Origin: Gracilaria vermiculophylla
Taxonomy: Eukaryota; Rhodophyta; Florideophyceae; Gracilariales; Gracilariaceae
Assembly (NCBI GenBank): GCA_019155205.2
Contig: JAHNZQ020000308.1
Span: 783,453 to 847,452, forward strand
Direction of reading: 5' to 3'
Length of the DNA stretch: 64,000 nt
Made by a program: the position numbers and the translations under genes. A model generated the notes under the pieces. The model made no database searches, had not been told where the DNA came from, and worked only from the letters and a program-made list of their open reading frames with translations. This document shows positions 1 to 10,960 of the stretch, piece by piece. Each line of letters opens with the position of its first letter. Within the stretch, counting starts at the first letter, position 1.

Positions 1-2526
1 ACCAGATAGTAAGAGAAACGCCAAGCGGCAGGGGCGATGACTGGAAACATCCCTATGATGGCGAGGCAATCCATAATCACGGAATCAACAGAAAGTTCGT
101 GTGTGACTACTGTTGGCTAGCTCTTCAGCCGATCTGAGATTCCCTTCCCACCTCCCCACCTCCCTCTCCGCTCCATAAGCGCTAGCTTTACAAGACAAGT
201 AATCCGAAAATCGTCATCTATTTCTTATTTGTTCTCATGTAGTTGCCTTCATGGAGTCAAGTGGTCCTTTGACAAAGAACACACCTCAACTGTATGGCTA
301 GGAACGAGTCTAGGTAATCCTGCATTACGACTCCGAATGGAGTTACGATTCGAACGTTGTCTATGGATTTCTTCTCCGAAAAATGTCGGAGAAAACTTGG
401 GAAGAGAACAGAGCACATTGCTGCTGCATCCAAAAGATGGTAAACCATGGAAAAAGCATTATGCTAGTTTTTTCTGCAGTCGCCAGTCCAGGTATGCAGC
501 ATGTCTTACCCTCTTCGATTCTCGAGAGAAGCTCGAGAATGGTACCATGATGCGGCATTTGGAAGATCAAAAGAATGCCTCCTGAGGCTGGCCATGTCGC
601 CTAACTTTTCGCTCTCTCTTGCAAATTATAGAAATCCCTTTGTAGATCATTGTTGTCATCGCTAGCTAGGTCTTAACGAGATGATACTTTGAACACACCT
701 GTGCAATTGAAAGAATCGTCAAATGCCATCACAAACATAAGCGAGTCCGTCACCCTCTTTTATTGGCCAAAAAAACCGTAAAACATCGGCTCACTGGTGT
801 GATATCCAAAACTTTCAAGTTTATATCATACAAATCAGCAATCACTGAAGGCTGGAAATGAGTGGCCGACCTTGAAGAGGTAATTGGAGGACGACAAGGT
901 TGTTTGGGTGTCATTTAAAATCGAACATTTTAGTATTTGAAGGCGTACATCTTCAATGCTTGTGTCTACACGCCCGGAGTTCTGGCATCATTTCAGGCCA
1001 CTGTTTAGGAAATTTATTCTGTAAAAGTTTGATACTTTCCAGAAATAGCCCCATAGTGTGCATAATGGAAAAAGTTCTGCCAGAATTAGTCAAGCCTTGA
1101 ACTTAATTACAGAAACAAGCAGATTGAAGCACTAAATCTTGTGAAATAGCGAAAAAATGAGAGTGGAAGCATTGCTTATCACAAATTTCAAAATAGTCAG
1201 TCGTTTTACAATAATCATTGGTTATTTACTGATATTAGTGTCTTCACTGCTCCAGCTAAAGTACCTGATACGGAACAGTGGGTTGAGAAACTGCATATAC
1301 TGGTTCATGCCGATCAAGAAGAAAACAAATACCCCATATTAATCAAGTGCTGAATTACTCCTCTCACTTATTGCTGTGTGAGATATTGATAAAGAAATAT
1401 TGAGAAATCAAAACATTCTGTCGTTTTTTCTTTCAATTTGAAGCATACATTCCCGTCATAAATAAAAATATCAGTAGTGTTGGTATCTCTGTTAGAACTT
1501 CACTCGCCGGGAATGTTTACCTAAACACAGATAAGGCTTTACAACAACAAAAAGAAACTCTCAGAGACATAAAACATTTAACAACAAAGAAAATATTATT
1601 TTTTTGAACGAAAGAGCCACCATGATTTCGGAGGAATATATATATTTGTAATAGGCTTCTTTCATAAGATAGCTTTTATTATGCTAATAAGGTTGAAAAT
1701 CATGAATTTTCATGCTTTTTAAGATAAGTATATAATCATAATAAGAGAGTACTTCTCGATATTGTAAGATTACGTATATATTTCATCCTTTAATTATTAG
1801 AATATCTTTTTGATATATGTACCTTTTTGTAGCCTTATTTCAATCATGATTATATTTGAAATTAAATTTTGGATTGAGAGCGGCGATAAAATCGTCAAAA
1901 GAAAATAATGAAACTATATATAATAAAAATCATATCCAACATCTTGCGTTCCCTCTTTAATCAGTAAAACACTTATACTCTATTAAAATGCATAAAACGT
2001 ATGTACATCTAGCTAGAGTGATAAGGTTTGTATGCATATTTTCTAAATATGAAGAATCATGTTTTCTTTAATTGCCTTTTGCGTACGCATAAACTTTTGC
2101 ATCTCATATGTTTCATTAAAAGTTTTATTTTTGAAATATATAAGATGTACTAATCTAATAGAAACATATCTTTGTTTACAAATTTTCAAGCATATGGTTT
2201 TTTATCAAACGGAAAGAATACATGCTCATGTTTTCCTCGGAGAGCTCTACTGAGTGAGAAGCGTTTTTGATACAGGTCTTGTAGTTCTTTTTGAATATTT
2301 AATATTTAAGATATGTCGTTTCAGCAATGGTTTAGCTTCTATCATTTGTAATCATGTCTTTATATTTTATTTTCAAAATGACTAAGAAAGCGCTTTCTAT
2401 ACATATAATAATTTTTTATTAGAATATTTTATAATAAACTTTTGTTTTTAGATAAAGCTTCTCAACATATCATACATATTTGCATTGTATATTTTCTGAG
2501 ATTATAGGCATATTATAAAACACTCT
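1..2526. other. Intergenic, nothing recognised
   Basis: No gene, RNA or repeat that I can identify. The first 600 bases have mixed composition and contain a 118-codon open frame at 229-585 (+) with no recognisable domain. From about 1350 to 2526 the DNA is strongly AT-rich, and its open frames are short and low-complexity, as expected by chance. The stretch lies downstream (3') of the minus-strand kinase that ends at 2527. Confidence 0.5.
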
Positions 2527-3435
2527 TCATATCAAATTCCGCAATATTTCCTTCAAAAATTTATAGTCTGGATATTCTCGTTCGTACAGTCCATGAATAT
2601 ATTCCAGAAATGGAGTAAATTCTGGCATTTCGATGCACATGGAGCTTGCGGGAAGATTTTTTAGCAGTTCACATTGTTTGGAAGCAACTATGAGTTCCAT
2701 GTTTTTATCATCAAACACCTCCACGTTTTTTTTCCATGGTAAATTTGTAGTAAAAAGTTCAAGAAGAATATAGGCCAAACTTTCTACATCATCTCTTGGC
2801 ATCAATTGTTTGCGGTCGTGGACATGACGAGACATGTATTCAATTGTACCACCCGGCAGTTCGCGATTGAGGAATATTTCTTCCGTTTCATAGTTCATGT
2901 ACTCTTGTGCTAGTCCAAAGTCAATAAGCTGAACTTCTGAAAGTTGTGAACCAAGTGATGTTGTCATAATGTTTTCTGGTTTTAGATCGCCATGAACAAT
3001 TCCAAGCTTGTGAATAGTTTCCAATACTTCCAAGAGGCGGATACCAATCTTTATGACTTCGAATTTACTCACACGTCTGTAATATCTTACGACCTCGGCG
3101 AGGGATATACCTGAAAAGTCCATAACAATGAATGTCTCGTCATTTGTAGAGCTGATTTGATAAGCTTTCGGGATTTCATTGTTTACGCCATAGTTATTCA
3201 CTCGCTGTGTCAAAGAGAACTCGTTCAAAAGGCTTGATTTTTCGAGTGGTTTGTATTCAAACTTGATTGCGACTGTTTTTTGAATATGTCTATCATATGC
3301 TTTAAAAACATTTCCAAACCCTCCACTACCAAGAAAGCTTAAAATTTCCCACCTGCTCTGGAAGATCTTTCCGACGCTCAGAAGGTTATTGGATTGAAAT
3401 GATTCAAAAGTTCCCATTTGAACTATGTTTCGCAT
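2527..3435 (-). CDS. Divergent casein kinase 1-like protein kinase
   Basis: This 302-residue protein is one protein-kinase domain with almost no tail, and would phosphorylate Ser/Thr on protein substrates. Visible landmarks are the glycine loop GSGGFGNVF (36-44), ATP-anchoring lysine in VAIKFE (K58), catalytic loop HGDLKPEN (148-155, D150), metal-binding DFG (172-174), and RDDVESLAYILLEL (214-227). The last motif is the signature of the CK1/VRK/TTBK group, in place of the usual APE-helix context. The catalytic-loop Arg of HRD is Gly (HGD), as is common in TTBK/VRK-type members, so lack of that Arg does not imply inactivity. The start is an ATG, with a second Met at residue 7. Single exon, and no signal peptide or membrane segment. 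A second CK1-like kinase lies at 15.0 kb but is only distantly similar, so this is not a recent duplicate. The CK1-group call is firm; the substrate is unknown. Confidence 0.88.
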   Translation of the reverse strand: MRNIVQMGTFESFQSNNLLSVGKIFQSRWEILSFLGSGGFGNVFKAYDRHIQKTVAIKFEYKPLEKSSLLNEFSLTQRVNNYGVNNEIPKAYQISSTNDETFIVMDFSGISLAEVVRYYRRVSKFEVIKIGIRLLEVLETIHKLGIVHGDLKPENIMTTSLGSQLSEVQLIDFGLAQEYMNYETEEIFLNRELPGGTIEYMSRHVHDRKQLMPRDDVESLAYILLELFTTNLPWKKNVEVFDDKNMELIVASKQCELLKNLPASSMCIEMPEFTPFLEYIHGLYEREYPDYKFLKEILRNLI

Positions 3436-4454
3436 ATTTTAGTTTGAACAAAGTTATCAAACCCGATTAATGAGAGACGCTACAAGGTTATATCAATTGT
3501 CTGTTGCCACTCTTGATAGACTCTTTTACACACTACCAAAAAAAAAAATTGAAGTGTGAAAAGTGCATGTCCAATCGAAAAGCAGTCGAATATTTTCCGA
3601 GGATTGAATCTGCGGCTGCGGTGCTTTGATTTCATATCAAAGTTTAATGTTTGTAGAGAGCAAATCTAAAATGAAATTTTTGTAGAGGGATTCTCTTCAT
3701 AATCTGCGAAATCTTAAAAGCTTTTGATACGAAATTCTTAAAAAGCAAGTTTGTCATAAATTTGTACGGCTTCCACCACAAACCATCTATGTTAAATGAA
3801 GGCTAGTTTTGCGCTTCTTTTCTTAAATCTCAACCTTTCGAAATGTCGCCAAGGCGGAAGGGGCTCTCAAAGTCGCTGGATTCAACGTCTTGTTTGCAAT
3901 TTGAATTACAAAATTGACGCAGTTATTTCGAATTTAAATTGTCTTCTGTGACAATGAGCCTGTCGACGGGAACCCAGAGGACAATTCTGGCAGCCATTCC
4001 GCCATCACAGAGCTGTTACACATGTCACACGGCAACAACGCGAGATGCCGCACCCGTCGTTGCACGTGTGTTCGGGTGTAAGCTCAACATGGTCAAATAT
4101 TGCCACTGTTACATTTCGCGCGGGTATTTATCAACGACAAATTCGGTGCAACAGCTGTCTACTTCAAAAAGGAACCGGTCTGCCGAGAATCTCAATGACA
4201 GGATAGGAAAGTTTTGATGCGAATGCGACTGCAACAGTACCAAGGCGGAATTTGGGTTGGCCCTGCAATGCTCTCTGGATGCAAGGGCATGCGGTCCCGT
4301 GGCACTGCTGTGGAGAATGAGCTGATCAACAGACTGCTGGGCTACTACGCTTGCAATCGATTGTTTACTGGTTAACGGGCATCTTCAACTACATAACGCT
4401 CTAATCGTCTCCAATGCCATCATGGCCAAAACAATCGCCTTAGTATAAAAAATT
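3436..4454. other. Intergenic between kinase and secreted-protein gene
   Basis: This contains the upstream region of the minus-strand kinase and the 3' flank of the next gene. A 92-codon open frame at 3939-4217 (+) has no domain I recognise and no supporting context. No RNA gene or repeat is evident. Confidence 0.4.
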
Positions 4455-4895
4455 TCAGAGCTTGTTGAAGCGGGCAAGTCGTGCCTTGCGAACATCTCCC
4501 ACATAACGTCTGTACGTCGGAGCCACGCTTGGGGCAATCAGGCTCTGACCAAGAACCTTGGCGGTCTTTGCAGCCAACGCGCGCGCGTTTGAGAGGTCGC
4601 CCAAGACGGGATCTTGTACGGCTCCGAGCTGTCCGGGTTTCAACCTCAAGCAAGAGCGTACTATGACGGTAAGATCCACAATTGCCGAGCGAGCATTTGC
4701 GCTCGGCGCGCAGCTTCCGGGTGAACATCCAGCGGGAGCGCCTGAGAGCTGGTCGGCAAGTTTGCAGGCGCATCCAAGGTCAGCCTTGATCTTTGCGGGC
4801 GAACACCTGGGGTTGAGCTGAACCAGCGTTTGTGCAGACGCCGCGCCAAAAATGCACATCACAATCGCGAGCACAACAATTGAGAATCGAGTCAT
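4455..4895 (-). CDS. Small secreted six-cysteine protein, function unknown
   Basis: 146-residue protein starting MTRFSIVVLAIVMCIFGAASA. The hydrophobic stretch followed by AASA-Q is a textbook signal peptide, with cleavage after about residue 21. The mature part has six cysteines (31, 42, 44, 57, 62, 82), enough for three disulfides, then a Cys-free Ala/Leu/Arg-rich C-terminal half. The spacing (C-x10-C-x-C-x12-C-x4-C-x19-C) recalls small helical disulfide proteins such as lipid-transfer proteins, which have eight cysteines, but I do not claim that family. The open frame extends upstream only by way of a TTG. The ATG at 4893-4895 sits in a good context (TCCACCATGA), so I start there. Signal peptide: clear. 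Function: not recognised. Confidence 0.72.
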   Translation of the reverse strand: MTRFSIVVLAIVMCIFGAASAQTLVQLNPRCSPAKIKADLGCACKLADQLSGAPAGCSPGSCAPSANARSAIVDLTVIVRSCLRLKPGQLGAVQDPVLGDLSNARALAAKTAKVLGQSLIAPSVAPTYRRYVGDVRKARLARFNKL

Positions 4896-6077
4896 GGTGG
4901 AGGGATTATTCGTAGACAAGATTGCGGTTGTTTGGATGTGCGAAGCAAGGGTGGGGAAGGGGAAGAGCGAATTGTGCGGGGCGATGAAGATGGCTGAAGG
5001 AAGTTGAGCACAGTGGCGGTTAAACTATGGCAACGCTTTATACTGGTTTACGAGGGGCGAGTCGGGTGCGACTCAAAGAGTGACAGCACAAAAACTGGGC
5101 GCTTCGGTCCCGACGCTGTTGAATCACCAAAACTGCTGACACAAAATGTCACGTTACTCGCAACGCAGAGTGCGTCGACTCGGAAAGGACGGCCCACATC
5201 GCGTGCATCCCGAGGGGATGCGCCAGTCAACAAGTGCTTGTGAATGATGAGGGGAATGAGAATGGCGGACGGTGAACAGTGGACGGGGAATAGTGGACGG
5301 GGAAAAGTGGACGGGAAATTGTGGACGGGGAATCTGTGAAACAGCGAAGCATGTCGCACGCGCGGCGCATGTCGGGGATACCCATGTTGGCTTGATGGCT
5401 GCTTGTACTACGTGTTGCAATCGATTACATGTGAATGCTGCAAAAGCAGCAGCCAAGCTTGGCCCTGTTTTTGATATGAATATGATTGGGCAATCAGTTT
5501 ACACTCGACGGTTTGTTCGGCAGTGCGGCGTTGAAGGCGAGCAGCAACTTACTAGTGATTTTCGATATTGGCCGAAAGGCACATGTTGTGAAGATTGCTA
5601 ATGAATAATAGGATCAACGAAGGTAGCAACAAGTCGAGTCCCGCTGCGGATGCCGGTAGGAAGCCCAAAATAGTTTGGATGTTTCTAGAGGGATGGATGC
5701 CGAATCGATGAGCAGTGATTGGCATTCAGTGCAACAATAGCTCACCTATCTTAGACTCGCGATGGCAGGTATAGGATGCCGATAAGCTCAAAAATTCAAG
5801 AGCTCTCGTGGCGCGGAGCAGTTGGTCCGGGTCAGGAAATAGTGATTACAAGAAATCGTCTACAAGAAAGCGTCAGTGCGAATTGTTGACGAGCCACGGA
5901 CAAGCGCCTCTTCCCAAATTCACCGCGAACGCCGTGATGTGTGAGACTGAATCTCACCCACAAGCACGCATGGGGCCCATGTTCGAGTTTCTTCGGCAGC
6001 AAGAGAGCAACAACAGCTGATTCAAAGCATGGTGTTTAAATAAAATAATGTGACGCTTCGTTCAGCAACCTTGCCAC
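4896..6077. other. Intergenic with a short minisatellite
   Basis: No supported gene. The open frames here (for example 5272-5601 +, 5154-5456 -) overlap one another in several frames, run through the 14-bp tandem repeat at 5265-5334, and show no domain. The right end is the 5' flank of the tRNA gene at 6078. Confidence 0.4.
5265..5334. repeat. Minisatellite, 14-bp unit x5
   Basis: Five consecutive 14-bp units of the form GTGGACGGGGAAnn (5265, 5279, 5293, 5307, 5321), differing by one to three bases each. The unit length is not a multiple of three, so the repeat is not expected to be coding. Confidence 0.85.
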
Positions 6078-6161
6078 GTTCGTGTAGTATAATGGTTAGC
6101 AGTGACCTCCGTATATCTCGCTGTCACCGAGGAGATCCGGGTTCAATTCCCGGCACGAGCT
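6078..6161 (+). tRNA. tRNA-Asp(GTC) with a 12-nt insertion in the D-loop
   Basis: A cloverleaf can be built: acceptor 6078-6084 with 6154-6160 (one G-U pair), D-stem GTAT 6087-6090 with GTAT 6111-6114, anticodon stem 6116-6120/6128-6132, loop CTGTCAC (6121-6127, anticodon GTC), and T-arm 6137-6153 with loop TTCAATT. The anticodon loop and D-stem match the usual eukaryotic tRNA-Asp pattern. Twelve extra bases (about 6099-6110) lie between the D-loop and the 3' D-stem strand. Removing them gives a normal 72-nt tRNA. The insertion carries GTGAC, which could pair with the anticodon-loop GTCAC. The discriminator base is T, which is unusual for Asp (normally G). This is either a gene with an ectopic D-loop intron or a decayed copy. 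Confidence 0.75.
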
Positions 6162-7441
6162 TAGCTCAAAATATTTTGAAATTCTCAATTGAAATTTCAT
6201 TGGAGCACTACCCACGAGGCGTGTCTCTCTTCAAAATCCCGCCTACTTGAGTATTTACTCATTTTTTAATCCCCAATTCACTACGTGCCTGAGAATTGAG
6301 AATAACCTTTCATATTTGCATGAAACAAATAAATACCGTACAAAGAATGTCCAAGATATGCCCGAATTTCACCATAGATCAATAAAAAAAAAGGGAGATT
6401 CTGCGCATTTGTAGGGGGGCTGTTAGTACAAATAGCTCAATTAAGGGGTTAAGGGCCGAGTGTTTGAGAGGTCTGGAGGTGATTGCATTGTTTAAGAGTA
6501 AAAGAACGGTGACATATCAAAGTCGCAATGCAAATGGCGCAATAGGTACGAAGTCACCCCCACGGCGCTCAGTTTCACCCTCGATCTGAGCAGTGGTATC
6601 CTTCTTCACACTCCTTTCCTTTTGTCAAGGTGTTTGCTATCCGTTTCACCCCTCTTACAAAAATCGATCAAAGTTGTCACCCTGCTTTTCACAGACAAGC
6701 GACGATGGAAGTCAGCCCATACTAAATAGTTACGCAGTGAAGTCGCAGTTGTCTGCGGTTCAAATAAGTGAAATCACTGTGCGCCTACTGTGTCTCGCTC
6801 TCTCTATCGAACAAACTCAGCAATTCACTCTTGGGAAATACAAGTCACCATCTTACTCTTCCACCCATGTTCGTGTCACCATATTCGTTTGTCATTAACA
6901 AAACATCATCCATAGAGTACTTGATTTTTGCGAGCCGTCACCCCTTGAAGTGCTGCGTTTAGCCATAAAAAATATTGCGCATGCAGTGTGTACTGAGTGC
7001 ACTGTATAGCACTGTATGCAAATGAATATTTTTCTTTCAGTAATATAAAAATACAAAGTTTTTATGGGGTCGGCCTCCTTCTGATGCCATGACACTTAAA
7101 TTTACCGGATAATTTGGTCCAGTGCTTTGCATGCAAAAATTTCTATATCTCAGAAAAAGACGTGCGGTTTGACGAGTGCTGAAGAAGTAGAAATTCGCTT
7201 GAGCTTTAAAGTCTGATCTTTGAGATCTCCATGCTGTAAGGCACGAGACGGTGGATGTCAGCTTGAATGTCTGTTCAAGAAGAACATGCCACGGATGACT
7301 TCACAGCGATGGTTGATGAATATGAATAATTTCCTTTAATACATCATCAGTCCTCAAAGTTACTTGGCTTCACAAATGCATGTGCTGCCATGATATTTCC
7401 TTCGAAAAGATGCGCAGTAGGAAGTCTTCAAAAATATTCAT
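6162..7441. other. Intergenic between two tRNA genes
   Basis: No supported gene. The longest open frames (6593-6898 +, 6895-7095 -) have no recognisable domain. No repeat or further RNA gene is visible. Confidence 0.4.
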
Positions 7442-7523
7442 CGATGATACCAGGATTCGAACCTGGGCCCCCGAAAGGATGTGATTTCTAGTCACACGCA
7501 TTAGACCGCTCTGCCATATCATC
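7442..7523 (-). tRNA. tRNA-Ser(AGA)
   Basis: 82-nt type II tRNA on the minus strand. The acceptor GATGATA pairs with TATCATC, followed by discriminator G. The D-arm is GCAGAGCGGTCTAATGC, anticodon stem TGTGA/TCACA, loop CTAGAAA (anticodon AGA), and the long variable arm contains a TTCG-capped hairpin, as expected for serine. The T-arm is CCAGG-TTCGAAT-CCTGG. There is no intron. A minus-strand open frame at 7370-7714 runs through it and is a shadow. Confidence 0.95.
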
Positions 7524-7862
7524 CTGTTCTGTTGACACTCGCTCACTTGGAAATTAATATTTAAAACTAAAATTGTCAACCGTGCGAGGCTTACGCTTGT
7601 AATGGGCAGGACGGCAGTAACGAACGTTATGCTGGACAAATAGGTGGGCACATGTCTCTCGTGGTGCCTTTGTGTCCTGCTCTCCCCTGACAACTCATCC
7701 CCCATGTTGAACATTCATTTCTCCGCCTAGGGACGTCCACCAAGGATTTCACACCCAAATTAACTCAAGAAGGTTACCCAGTTGCGAAGGAGGCTACTGG
7801 CTTTAGCTATAAACCCTTTTTTTCTACAGCTCACTATACTTCTAAACAGGGCTACCACTTAT

Positions 7863-9554
7863 CTACGACACAGGAATAGGTTGAGCGTTCAAGAAGAACA
7901 GATATGGATCGAATTCGCTCTTCAATCGCCGTAACCGCGCCAAGCTTTGTCCCCAGTATGCCGTCGCATAATTATTCAACCTCAGTTCAGGGTAGTTGAC
8001 ATATACCCCCTTCGTGTAAGGCCCGAAATGCCTTCTCATCCATTCGTACATAAAGATTTGGTCATCCAGATTCCCACCACCAATGATATAATGCGTGATA
8101 ACCTTGGCGTCGCGGTGTGCAAATGAGTTATTCTGCATCTTGTCGATCGCATTGTTGAACAAATTCATCTCGCAAACAACAAAGTCCACGCTGTCCCGTC
8201 CGCTAGGGTTGGCGCAAAACTCGGCGTATTTTTGCCAGAACGCTACTGGCGGAGGCTGTGTCCATTTTAGGAACGTGGACTGATACAACCGGTCGTTGCC
8301 GGCATTGGCACCCTGGTACTTGGGTACCTGTAACGCCTTGCTGATGTCCACTGCTCGTTGTCTTCCCCATCGTCCCTCCGGTCCAAAAAAGGCGTGCACG
8401 TCCAGCGCGTTGATGGCTTGCGACCAATGTATGGTTCTCCGCCCAGGCAGGTTAAAGAACTTTGTTCGGGCCAGTCGCGCCCAGCATTCATCCAAGCCGT
8501 TCGTCACATTGTAACAGGCACCAAAGCCGTGTACCCCGCCGTCACCGCCTTTCTCCAAGTACATTTCAACGCGGAACCACACGTCACCGCCGGCTTCATC
8601 ATACTGCTGCCACTCGTACAGGAATTGACCGGCCACGGAAGTTGGCCACTTGAAGCGGAACACGACAGCCTTGTCGAACGGTGCTGAGCTCGCAGTCTTC
8701 ACGCGGAAACTTGTGACGATCCCAAACTGGCTTCCGCCCGCACCGAGCAAGCCCCAGAATAGCTCGGGGTTGGTATGCTCATTAGCAACCAGGACGCGTC
8801 CGAACCGATCGATCATGCGAACGCCGACAACCTGATCAGCGGCCAGCCCGAGGCGGCCCTCATACGGGCCGTGACCACCGCCCAGCGTGTACCCGCCCAT
8901 GCCCACAGCAGGACACACGCCGCTCGCAAACCATCGGCCATGCGCGTGCACCTGCCACAAAACGCCGCCCATGGTGACGCCCGGCCCAATGTCGAAAAGC
9001 CCGTCCCTTCGGTCGCCCACCTGCGTGACGTGGTCTATGTAACCCACGTCAATGACGATGCCCTGGCACATGGACTTGCCAACGAGCGAATGGCCGCCCG
9101 CGCGCGGACACACCGGCAGTCGCAGCGCGTTGGCGCAGAAGAGGAGCAACTGCACATCGCCCTCCGTGCGCGCCTCCGCAAACGCCATGGGCGCAGAGCG
9201 GTTGGACTGGTACGAGCGCTGGCGAAGCATCTCGTACTCGGGTGAACCGAAGATGGTGACGGCCGGGCCGTAGTCTGGGCGCGGGAGACAGCGGAGAAAG
9301 TGGTGCAGCGTGGAAAGCGGGGGCGGGGCGGTGGCGGCCAGGATCTGAGCGGTGAGCGGTTTGGGCGGGTTTGGATCATTGTCGGACTGCAGGAAGTTCG
9401 GACCGTACGGCTTGGTGGGCAGTTTTGGTGGAAGCGGCTCATAGTAGAGTAGAGGGTGCTTGTAGTAGGCCGCGGCGCGGGCAAAGAGGACGGCAAGAAT
9501 GACGGTGAAGAGAGGAATGAACAGCGGCGCGCGTGCCCGATGGGTGGTGACCAT
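7863..9554 (-). CDS. Berberine-bridge-enzyme-like FAD-linked oxidoreductase, secretory
   Basis: 563-residue flavoprotein of the PCMH-type FAD-binding family with a C-terminal BBE segment. Members oxidise alcohols, sugars or alkaloids, using O2 or another acceptor. Residues 1-29 (MVTTHRARAP then a long hydrophobic stretch ending ARAAA) look like a signal peptide or anchor, so the enzyme should enter the secretory pathway. The FAD domain has PRAGGHSLVG (His155, the 8-alpha-histidyl-FAD site) and GVCPAVGMGGYTLGGGHG (Cys214, matching the 6-S-cysteinyl site). Bicovalent flavin attachment is therefore predicted. The C-terminus reads YWGQSLARLRRLKSEFDP, the BBE-type end. The frame extends upstream only to a TTG; the ATG at 9552-9554 is the first. 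Length fits the family (about 500-560). Substrate unknown. Single exon. Confidence 0.93.
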   Translation of the reverse strand: MVTTHRARAPLFIPLFTVILAVLFARAAAYYKHPLLYYEPLPPKLPTKPYGPNFLQSDNDPNPPKPLTAQILAATAPPPLSTLHHFLRCLPRPDYGPAVTIFGSPEYEMLRQRSYQSNRSAPMAFAEARTEGDVQLLLFCANALRLPVCPRAGGHSLVGKSMCQGIVIDVGYIDHVTQVGDRRDGLFDIGPGVTMGGVLWQVHAHGRWFASGVCPAVGMGGYTLGGGHGPYEGRLGLAADQVVGVRMIDRFGRVLVANEHTNPELFWGLLGAGGSQFGIVTSFRVKTASSAPFDKAVVFRFKWPTSVAGQFLYEWQQYDEAGGDVWFRVEMYLEKGGDGGVHGFGACYNVTNGLDECWARLARTKFFNLPGRRTIHWSQAINALDVHAFFGPEGRWGRQRAVDISKALQVPKYQGANAGNDRLYQSTFLKWTQPPPVAFWQKYAEFCANPSGRDSVDFVVCEMNLFNNAIDKMQNNSFAHRDAKVITHYIIGGGNLDDQIFMYEWMRRHFGPYTKGVYVNYPELRLNNYATAYWGQSLARLRRLKSEFDPYLFFLNAQPIPVS

Positions 9555-10960
9555 GATGAAGATGGCCGCTGCGGATGAAGGGGAGGGAGGTGCGAGGGGT
9601 GGGTAGTGGATCGGGGTGACGAAGGTCAAAGGTGGAACATGGGGTGAGGGCAGATGACGTTAAATGGAGCACGCTGGAGGCGGCGGATTGCGGGCGCAAA
9701 TAACGGTTTCCGACAGTTGAAGAGGGAGGTGCGGCTTAGTGGCACAGCCTCGGCCGCGCCATGATGAGCTGTGTGCGAGAAGTTCATGGCACGACCGGGC
9801 GTTTTGGCGCTCGTTGGGAGAGAACGGCGCAGACAACTGCGCGCTCTCAGCGAGCACACGCGCGCCGTCCAAGAGGGGGGCGATACGGGGCGGCGGCTGA
9901 GCGCGCGACGTGGGCGTAGGTGCGACGTGGCGCTTGGCTCGTGCGCGAATGTGCTTGAAGCGCGGGCGCCACGTGGAAGGGCTGCGGCGCCGTTTACAGC
10001 GCTGTTTGGTGGCGCGACAGCGGCGCGTAATGTTCGTGTCGCTACGTCGCGCGCTACTCGCTGAGCGGCGCTGCGTCATGGTCCTTCCTTGGGCACAGAT
10101 GTGGTATGATTGCTTGTGCCTGATTGAGCTCGTGTAGCTGCCCACGTCCTGACTGGCACAGACGTTTCACGCCTCGTACCAACCAGAGGTGGTTCGTCGC
10201 CGAACAACGCGCAGCATTCCGTTAGGCGGCTGCGTTTTTAATGGGCGCCACTGTTTCCTCCCCACAGGTGCTTCTCACTCAGCCGCCATTGACGTTGCGG
10301 ATGTTGGCGCCCGTGGAAACATTGCCCACGAGAGTCATCACACGTGCGGGTCGTGGTCATGTGCAACCGTGTTGTTCCATCATCACACACTGATGTTGCC
10401 TCTGACTGCGCTGGAACGGCTACCCGCCTCTATCCAATCACACGCGCGCCCAAAACGAACGGATAATGCCACGCGCCAAGGAGGAGTCGGTGGAGCAAAA
10501 TGTGCACCTCAAGATCCTTGAAAGTCACGAGACGTTGCCAAAAACCATCGCGCAGCTTCAAGTCTCCGCCTTGTACTACTCGCCAAGTAATCGCTGTATG
10601 CGTCGACTTTGCTGAACACTTTTGCTACCGACCTTCCGCATCGAAGTGGCGCCAACAGCAATCCGCGCGCTAACAGCTCTAGCCGGGGAAAAGGGACAAG
10701 TACGTCATTGCGGTCGGAGAATGCGTGCGCACGAGTACATTCTCATAACGAAAAAGACGGTCAGCCTTTGTTCGACCCTCGTCGTGAGTTTAGTGAGCGA
10801 GAACCCTCCGTTCTGACGTCATTTGTGCTGGTACGACGGCCACACATTCTGCATTCCATGAATGGACACCTCGCATTTCTGTGTTGGAATAAAATCTGCG
10901 GCCGACGAAATCAAGCACTGACGGACAGGTCATTGGTCAAAAATAACGCATGACGTTCAG
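9555..10960. other. Intergenic, GC-rich at its left end
   Basis: The 5' flank of the oxidoreductase gene (9555-10140) is GC- and CpG-rich and therefore open in several frames on both strands (9660-10145 -, 9771-10064 +). These frames overlap, are rich in Arg/Ala/Pro and have no domain. Nothing further is recognised up to the tRNA at 10961. Confidence 0.4.

Noticed and set aside
5265..5334. CRISPR-like array
   Set aside because: The 14-bp units are directly adjacent with no spacers; it is a simple minisatellite in eukaryotic DNA.
7370..7714. 114-codon minus-strand open frame
   Set aside because: Runs straight through the tRNA-Ser gene on the same strand.
8775..9245. 156-codon plus-strand open frame
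   Set aside because: Antisense shadow of the FAD oxidoreductase gene, whose motifs are all in the minus-strand frame.
9660..10145. 161-codon minus-strand open frame upstream of the FAD oxidoreductase
   Set aside because: GC-rich 5' flank, Arg/Ser/Pro-biased composition, overlapped by equally long plus-strand frames.
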